DNA from: Trifolium pratense
Lineage: Eukaryota > Streptophyta > Magnoliopsida > Fabales > Fabaceae
NCBI RefSeq assembly: GCF_020283565.1
Contig: NC_060062.1
Location: forward strand, 6,981,322 to 7,045,321
Direction of reading: 5' to 3'
DNA length: 64,000 bases
Positions within the stretch are counted from its first letter, which is position 1; each line of letters begins with the position of its first letter. Below the pieces are notes generated by a model. The model saw only the letters and a program-made list of their open reading frames with translations. It was not told where the DNA came from and made no database searches. A program made the position numbers and the translations under genes. This document shows, one piece after another, positions 58,497 to 64,000 of this stretch.

Positions 58497-58690
58497 TCGA
58501 TGTAACTATAAGTATTAACACTTTGTGTAATATTTTTTTGTAAAGTGACTTTATCTATTTTTCTTGTACCTTGATGTCAATGTAACTTACTTTGTTTATA
58601 TCTCTGAAGATAACTTACTCTTTAGATGTCTTGAGATTACGAGTAGCTGTTGAACTTGGATGTCGAACAACGACATAGGTATATGATTAG

Positions 58691-59160
58691 TGATAACTCC
58701 CGTTATTACACATTAAAAGTGACCAAATTCAAGGTAGTTAGGAGGAATTGGAGCGTTTTACTCTTAAGAAATGAAGAAAATGCATGAAAAGTGAGATTAC
58801 TTGCAAAGGAAGAAAGAAGGATAATTTTGGACGATTTACTGAAAATTTCGCCCCAAGCTAAAGAAGTTGTGCCTATAGGGCGAAAAACTGAAGCTCTGCA
58901 GCCTTGATTAACTGGAATTTTCGCTTGGGGCGAATGATGTTTAGCCTGGGGCGAATTGTTGTGTGTTGCTGCCTACGTGAGTAACTGGAAATTTCGCCTG
59001 GGGTGAAATTGGCTGCACCTTGGGTGAAAGAACGATATACTGGATGGGTGTAGAGAAGAAGCTCGTGGTTTCACCTGGGGTGAAACATGAAGCGCCTAGT
59101 GCACTTGTACCAAAAACTTCCTAGTGCCACTTCCTAAGTAAAACTTTCAATTGTACCAAA
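58691..59160 (+). mobile_element. LTR fragment with repeated cgcctggggcgaa motifs
   Basis: Starts TGATAACTCCCGTTATTAC directly after carrier pseudogene exon 6, a start typical of legume Gypsy (Tat/Athila-like) LTRs. It contains six or more variants of a palindromic motif: tttcgccccaagc, ttcgcttggggcgaat, agcctggggcgaat, ttcgcctggggtgaaat, ttcacctggggtgaaac. The right end is not defined. Confidence 0.5.
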
Positions 59161-59170
59161 AAAAACTTTC

Positions 59171-60835
59171 TGTTGGGTTTTTGTATGTTGGCTACATTTT
59201 GCAAAAACATCTTTTAGTTAAGTGTTGAGACATATGTGCATACATCATGTGTTGAGACAGATGTAAGTACACATTGGAACAACACCTGCGTGATCTGACT
59301 GCGCGCCAGCTAGCGTTATTGTTTGATATTCAATCTTTTGAAAATTTGCTGGAAGAATTATTTCGTGGTGACTTATACAACAAGACGCACGTGGTGTATT
59401 AGTTTCTGAAGGCAATCGAACCCTAGTTCAATTTTCTAAAGGAATAATAACTTTAGAAAATATATTTATGTGTTTCAAAAATATAACTATGGATTTCGAA
59501 AATATGTCTGCTTCTGCCGCAATTCCAGAAAACCTAATTTTGTCTTGGAGCCCAAGCTATTCTACTACTATAAATACAAAGACAAGCATATGGTTTCAAG
59601 TATCTAAAACCGTGTTCTTACAAAGCGTGTGTCTTAGGGTTTTAGAGTGTTAATTGTGAGCCTTTCTTGTATCTCATTGATGCAAGCTTAGGACCTGTGT
59701 TTTATTGAGTTGTAATTGTGAACTTCTCCTAAGCTTTGAAGTACGGAGTTAGTTCTAGAGTTGTGTGTGATTTGCTCGTAAGCTTTTAAGCAAGAGTGAA
59801 TCGTAGTTTCATAGGAGAGTGTCTGTTGACACCAAAATTATAATATTGGTAATATTCATTTCGACTTGGTGTTATAATTTGAATAGAAGAAAAACTCATT
59901 TCGATTAGGCATGGAACGTGATTTGTCGAAGTTAGCCATATTAAGTAGAATTCGACTAAACTATTTTGCTGTCGAAGGCTTCATTTTCAACAAGAAGTGA
60001 CATATGTTTTAAGACATCGGAAGAAGTCATTCAAAGAGTCGAATATTGACATGGTTCTTCGATCAAGCAAACAACTCCTACGAAGAAGTTATCGGAAGTT
60101 ATTCAAAGGGACATGTGTCAATCTTAGATATAGGAAGTTATTAAATATAAGACACTTGTCAAAATCTAAGATGTAGGAAGTTATTTTCTATTTTCTATAA
60201 ATAGTTGTAATTTCTATGTACAAAGGGTTGGATCTCATTTTCTAAAAACTCTGCAATGCCCACGCCACGGAGCAAACGGGTTCAAGGAGTGCATAGAAAT
60301 GGATTCCAACCACCCTTTACATTTCATGCAATTTAATATATTGCTTTGTTCTTGCTTTCTTTTTCTTTTTCTTTTGCAATTATGCATTCATTTTCATCTT
60401 CTTTATTTTTCTTTCTTTTCAATACTCACTTGAGTATTTTTTCTATTATGTTGTCGTGAGATAACTTGTTATTAAAAGTTGTTGGATGCGATTCTAACAC
60501 TAAAAAGAACAATGATTTTGTTCTTAAAGACGCATGAATTACATCATAAATCCCGAGACTTGAACAAACACTTCAAAAAAAGGATTCTTATCGGATCCTG
60601 CAGTTAGAAGGACTTTTATCCAGGTCTTAAAGTAACAATGGATAATTATGTTTACGTTACCAAAAATCGGTGTAAACAGTGTCTCCACCATTGGTTCTCA
60701 TTGAGTTGATAACAACGTTGTCTGTGTTGTTAGAGAGAATTGGGACGGGGTCTCATATCTAGGAGTTCCTAGGTAGAAGTTGCATTGGGTAGGGATTAAG
60801 TGAGGAGTTGTAAACGAGTGAGTTTAGCTCTGAAT
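59171..60835 (+). mobile_element. LTR-retrotransposon remnant, split by a solo LTR
   Basis: Starts tgttgggtttttgtatgttg, carries a TATA-like ctataaatacaaag near 59569 and continues past the nested solo LTR from 60684 to about 60835 (ttggttctcattgagttg, aagtgaggagttgtaaacg). It is consistent with a large Copia (Maximus/SIRE-like) LTR, but termini and lineage are inferred from style only. Confidence 0.4.
59824..60678 (+). mobile_element. Solo LTR, 855 bp, with target duplication GTGTC
   Basis: Starts TGTTGACACC, ends GTGTAAACA; flanked by GTGTC on both sides (59819-59823 and 60679-60683). Contains a TATA-like ctataaatagttg near 60215 and a pyrimidine-rich region near 60350-60420. No internal domain. 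It is nested in an older LTR remnant; the host sequence reads continuously if it is removed. Confidence 0.9.
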
Positions 60836-60854
60836 TAATACTATTGATAGTACA

Positions 60855-60968
60855 AATTCAAAATCATTTGATATACTATTGCGACACATAAAGATTAACG
60901 GCATATAAAAAAAAGACACAAACCGTTAATTTTGATGTATCTCAATAACATATCAAATGGTTTTAAAC
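60855..60968. repeat. Degenerate fragment of the 52651 MITE family
   Basis: Contains aaaatcatttgatatactat, gacacataaagattaacgg and the inverted counterpart ccgttaattttgatgtatct and acatatcaaatggtttt. This is the central hairpin of the perfect MITE at 52651-53048 with several substitutions. Confidence 0.8.
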
Positions 60969-61558
60969 CTGGATTGAGAGATTTTAAAATTAACCACCAA
61001 CAACAGAAAACATCAATGGTTCCATCAAACAACTACAAAAGTGGATTGGTGAATACAATAAGCCGAATTGACATGGATTGGTGATTGCTCAATAAGCAGA
61101 ATTTATAGTGTAAATATCAGATGCAACAAAAAATTTGTTTACTAAAATCAATCTCTCGCCAAAAGAATGCATATCCTCTAACTCCACTTCAAAACAGAGT
61201 GCATCCAATGAGCTATATGAGAATAACATGTGTATCGATTCACAATTCTCAAATAAATTGAAGATATAAGAAATAAAAATATCACAAATGCATCTTTGTT
61301 TTACTCGTTCTGGTTTTTGCCATGAAAATTGAAGAGAAAGGTAAAAGTCTATTCCAGTAAATTTTGAAGGGAAAAATTAATAACCTGTGAAATTATTAAA
61401 TTTTAATTGAAAAAAAAATAACTATTTTATTCAAACAAAGTTAACAACGTTTAATCATTATATATCATCTTGATTCTTAAATTAAAAATGGAGTTATCAA
61501 TGATATATATATCTCAAATTGCAAACTATAAACTTGAGACATGTATTGATTATGACAG

Positions 61559-63552
61559 AACTATGCCAATTGAAAGATTTGGAAGAGCTAGATATCAGCA
61601 ATAACATGTTCACTGATAAACTTCCAGAGTGTTTAAGCAACTTAACAAACCTCAGAGATCTCGATGTTGGCGGTAATTTGTTCAGTGATCGTTTTCCATC
61701 CTTCACTAGCAATCTCACATCCTTGACAAGCTTATCTCTTTATGGAAATTACATGAATGGATCATTTTCATTGAGCACATTGTCTAATCACTCCAATCTT
61801 GAAGCTCTATATATTTCAACACACAACATTGGAGCACACATTGAAACTGAAAATACAAAGTGTCATTCCTACTTTTCTTTCATATCAATATCATTTGATA
61901 TTGATGGACCTCTCCGGAAACAAAACGGTTGGATCATTCCCAAGTTTGTTGCTACATAATAATGATGGCATACAACATTTGGATATATCAAACAACAATT
62001 TAAGTGGTATGCTTCCAAAAGATATTGGTATATTCCTTCCTAGTGTTACCAATTTGAACTTTTCATGGAATAGCTTTGAAGGAAACGTACCTTCATCGAT
62101 TGGTGAGAAGAAAGAAATTGTATCCTTGGACTTCTCTAATAATCATTTCTCGGGTGAGTTACCTAAACATTTGACCAAAGTAAGCGATAATTTACAAATC
62201 TTGATGCTCTCTAACAACTTTCTAAGTGGGAATATCCCTAAATTTTGTAATTCAGTGAATATGAAAGTTTTGTTTCTTGATAATAACAACTTTAGTGGGA
62301 CACTTGAAGATGTATTGGGAAACAATACAAGATTAGTAGTGTTATGCATATCCAATAATTCAATCTCAGGCACAATTCCTAGTTCAATTGGGATGTTTTA
62401 TGATATGCAAGCCCTCCTTTTGAGATTTCCAACATGTCAAGTCTTCAGATTATAAATCTTTCTCAAAATAAGTTAATTGGATCAATCCCAAAGTTCAGTA
62501 AGTTGAAATCTCTAAGATTCTTGTATTTGGGAAAGAATGAACTCTCTGGATCCATACCATTTGAACTATCTGGAAGTTCATATCTGGAACTTGTAGACTT
62601 GACGGACAACAAATTTCCTGGTAAAATTCCAAACTTGATGGATAAGCTATCAGAGTTACATGTTCTCTTACTAGGAGGGAACAATTTGGAAGGAGGTATT
62701 CCAACTCAATTGTGTCTGTTAAAAAGGATCAACATAATGGACCTATCACGAAACTTGCTCAATGCTTCAATACCATCTTGCTTCCAAGATTTGTCATTTG
62801 GACAATATGATCATGATTATGATCCTATTTTTGAAATCACAATTCCCACCTCATTTGCTACTCCATATTATCATGGATGTTGGAGACTTAGCCCTTTTCT
62901 TTTTAGTACTTTTTGGAATTACGGCCGGCTACACTTGGAAGTGGAGTTCAGAACAAAGCACAATGATTACTTTTACAAAGGTAAACTACTAGAGAGCATG
63001 ACTGGATTGGATTTATCATGCAATAAGTTAACATGTACCATCCCTTCTCAAATTGGACTCCTACAACAAATTAGAGCCTTGAATTTATCACATAATAACT
63101 TGTTAGGTCATATTCCAACAACTTTTTCAAATCTTACTCAAATAGAGAGCCTTGATTTATCGTTCAATAACTTGAGCGGTAAGATACCATATGAACTAAC
63201 CCAATTGAACTTTTTATCAATCTTCAATGTTTCATACAACAACCTTTCTGGAACACCACCTAGTACTGGACAGTTTGCAACCTTTGATGAGGATAACTAC
63301 AGAGGTAATCCCGGTCTTTGTGGACCACTCCTTAACCGGAAGTGTGAAGTTTCATCACCATCCAATGACAATGGAGAAAAGGAAACCAAAGTGGACATGA
63401 CAACATTTTATTGGAGTTTCATAGCATCTTATATAACAATACTATTGGCTTTCATAACAGTGTTGTGCATCAATGCACGTTGGCGCATGGCCTGGTTTTA
63501 TTATATCAGTAAGGTTATGCGTACATGTTTTCCAACTTTTCGTCTTTATTGA
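61559..63552 (+). pseudogene. 5'-truncated RLP pseudogene
   Basis: Equivalent to the last exon of the intact RLP. It begins after a preserved acceptor (tatgacag) with LCQLKDLEELDISNNMF and ends ISKVMRTCFPTFRLY, with island, NPGLCGPLLNRKC cap and membrane span all present. Two deletions relative to the intact gene shift the frame. One, near 61860, removes about 77 bp between short aaagtg-like repeats. The other, near 62421, removes about 34 bp. Frames otherwise read cleanly for 100, ~190 and 372 codons. Exons for the signal peptide, N-terminal cap and first LRRs are absent upstream, where LTR debris lies. It is a recent pseudogene and a possible donor for gene conversion. Confidence 0.88.
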
Positions 63553-63855
63553 TGAATTTCATTTAGTCCCTATTAAAACTTTATGTGGAGTTTCAAATAT
63601 TTGAATACTGTAATTTATCTTTGCACTAATTTCGACATTTCAATTTGAGACATTTGATGTTAAGTTCTTTTTTCTTTGTTGTTTGTATGATGTACGTACT
63701 TATCTACAGTTGTTTGAAGTTATTGTTATGTGTTTTACATGTGTTTCTTTTTTTTTTCTGTTTTATTTCATACTAATGCCTATATAAGTTACTCTATATA
63801 TAATCGGTCAGTCTCTAATACCAATCATTAATCATCAATTTATAAGGAAAAAATG
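63553..63855. other. RLP pseudogene 3' flank
   Basis: Resembles the 3' flank of the intact RLP (gttgtttgaagttattgtta versus gttgtttgaagctatcgtta), so the duplication extends past the stop codon. Confidence 0.6.
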
Positions 63856-64000
63856 CACTGGTGCAGAAAGGGGATTTCACTACTGGCCAAACGGACTTTC
63901 CACTACTGGCCGTGGCCGTAGTGATTGCTGGCGTCGTTGTAAGTCCAGACTTTCCACGTCTGGTCTTTTAATACCCGTCGTGGTATGTATATTTCTTCTT
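63856..64000 (+). mobile_element. CACTA (En/Spm) transposon end, cut by window edge
   Basis: Begins CACTGGTGCAGAAAGGGG, the characteristic CACTA-type terminus in legumes, followed by repeated cactactggcc subterminal motifs (about 63879 and 63901) and gactttccac repeats. The other end and any transposase lie beyond the window. Confidence 0.8.

Larger units (their letters stand above)
57530..58690 (+). pseudogene. Duplicated, mosaic fragment of the plastid carrier gene
   Basis: From about 57530 to 57960 it follows carrier intron 2 (ctgaaaaatcagttt, tattgagtcaattattat, aaatattcctagtgagcctt). An LTR-like insertion comes next. Then exon 3 (gatagggaaggaag, ggttactgga) runs straight into exon 4 (agggttataccttacagtg) with intron 3 missing. 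Exon 5 starts normally (aaaatattcaagggaaaa). It is then replaced by 94 bp of RLP sequence (58403-58496). It returns to carrier intron 5 and exon 6 (agataacttactctttagat, gttgaacttggatgtcgaac), ending at an LTR. Stops and indels exclude function. Confidence 0.88.

Noticed and set aside
58284..58505. 73-codon plus-strand frame with NPGLCGP-related DNA
   Set aside because: Chance frame across the carrier/RLP mosaic; it reads the RLP patch out of frame and lacks any domain.
59468..59653. 61-codon frame in the LTR remnant
   Set aside because: Lies in LTR leader sequence around a TATA-like box; no recognisable protein.

Overview
This window reads as nuclear DNA of a flowering plant, most likely a legume close to Medicago. 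The signs are GT-AG introns with AT-rich sequence, many small transposons sitting in introns, LTR-retrotransposon debris, and a receptor-like-protein (RLP) cluster whose leucine-rich-repeat (LRR) region is split by phase-1 introns. The species call is an inference. Exon boundaries were assembled by eye from reading-frame continuity, splice consensus and family alignment from memory.

Layout. (1) 431-6076 +: 3' thirteen exons of an LMBR1-like membrane protein, 5' end outside the window; one of its introns holds a solo LTR. (2) 6992-10078 -: intact six-exon GDSL esterase, convergent with the first gene. (3) 10.1-17.2 kb: AT-rich DNA with a fold-back duplication, an orphan RLP fragment and a 3'-truncated Copia element. 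(4) 17211-26053 +: intact 13-exon GH1 beta-glucosidase. Its intron 7 carries a very young 3.3-kb LTR element whose only protein contains sequence resembling the GTPase domain of the signal recognition particle receptor alpha subunit. (5) 26.8-30.1 kb: F-box pseudogene, a MITE and a Harbinger-type remnant. (6) 30907-35242 +: seven-exon Methyltransf_16 protein. (7) 37807-42012 +: eleven-exon CAX cation/proton exchanger. (8) 43760-46753 +: ten-exon plastid ADP/ATP-type carrier. (9) 46.8-51.4 kb: two elements with long terminal inverted repeats, one with a 9-bp target duplication. (10) 51422-63552 +: RLP cluster with one intact seven-exon gene, one 5'-truncated pseudogene and fragments, plus a duplicated and mosaic piece of the carrier gene and nested LTRs. 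(11) A CACTA transposon end begins at 63856.

How the genes relate. No shared pathway or operon-like logic is visible. The housekeeping genes LMBR1, methyltransferase, CAX and carrier appear in the same order as the Arabidopsis block around At5g01460-At5g01500, as I recall it. This suggests an old syntenic backbone into which the beta-glucosidase, F-box, RLPs and transposons were later added. The most notable items are the gene-capturing retroelement (20277-23617), the carrier/RLP mosaic pseudogene (57530-58690) and a perfect 189-bp inverted repeat inside an intron of the intact receptor gene (52651-53048).
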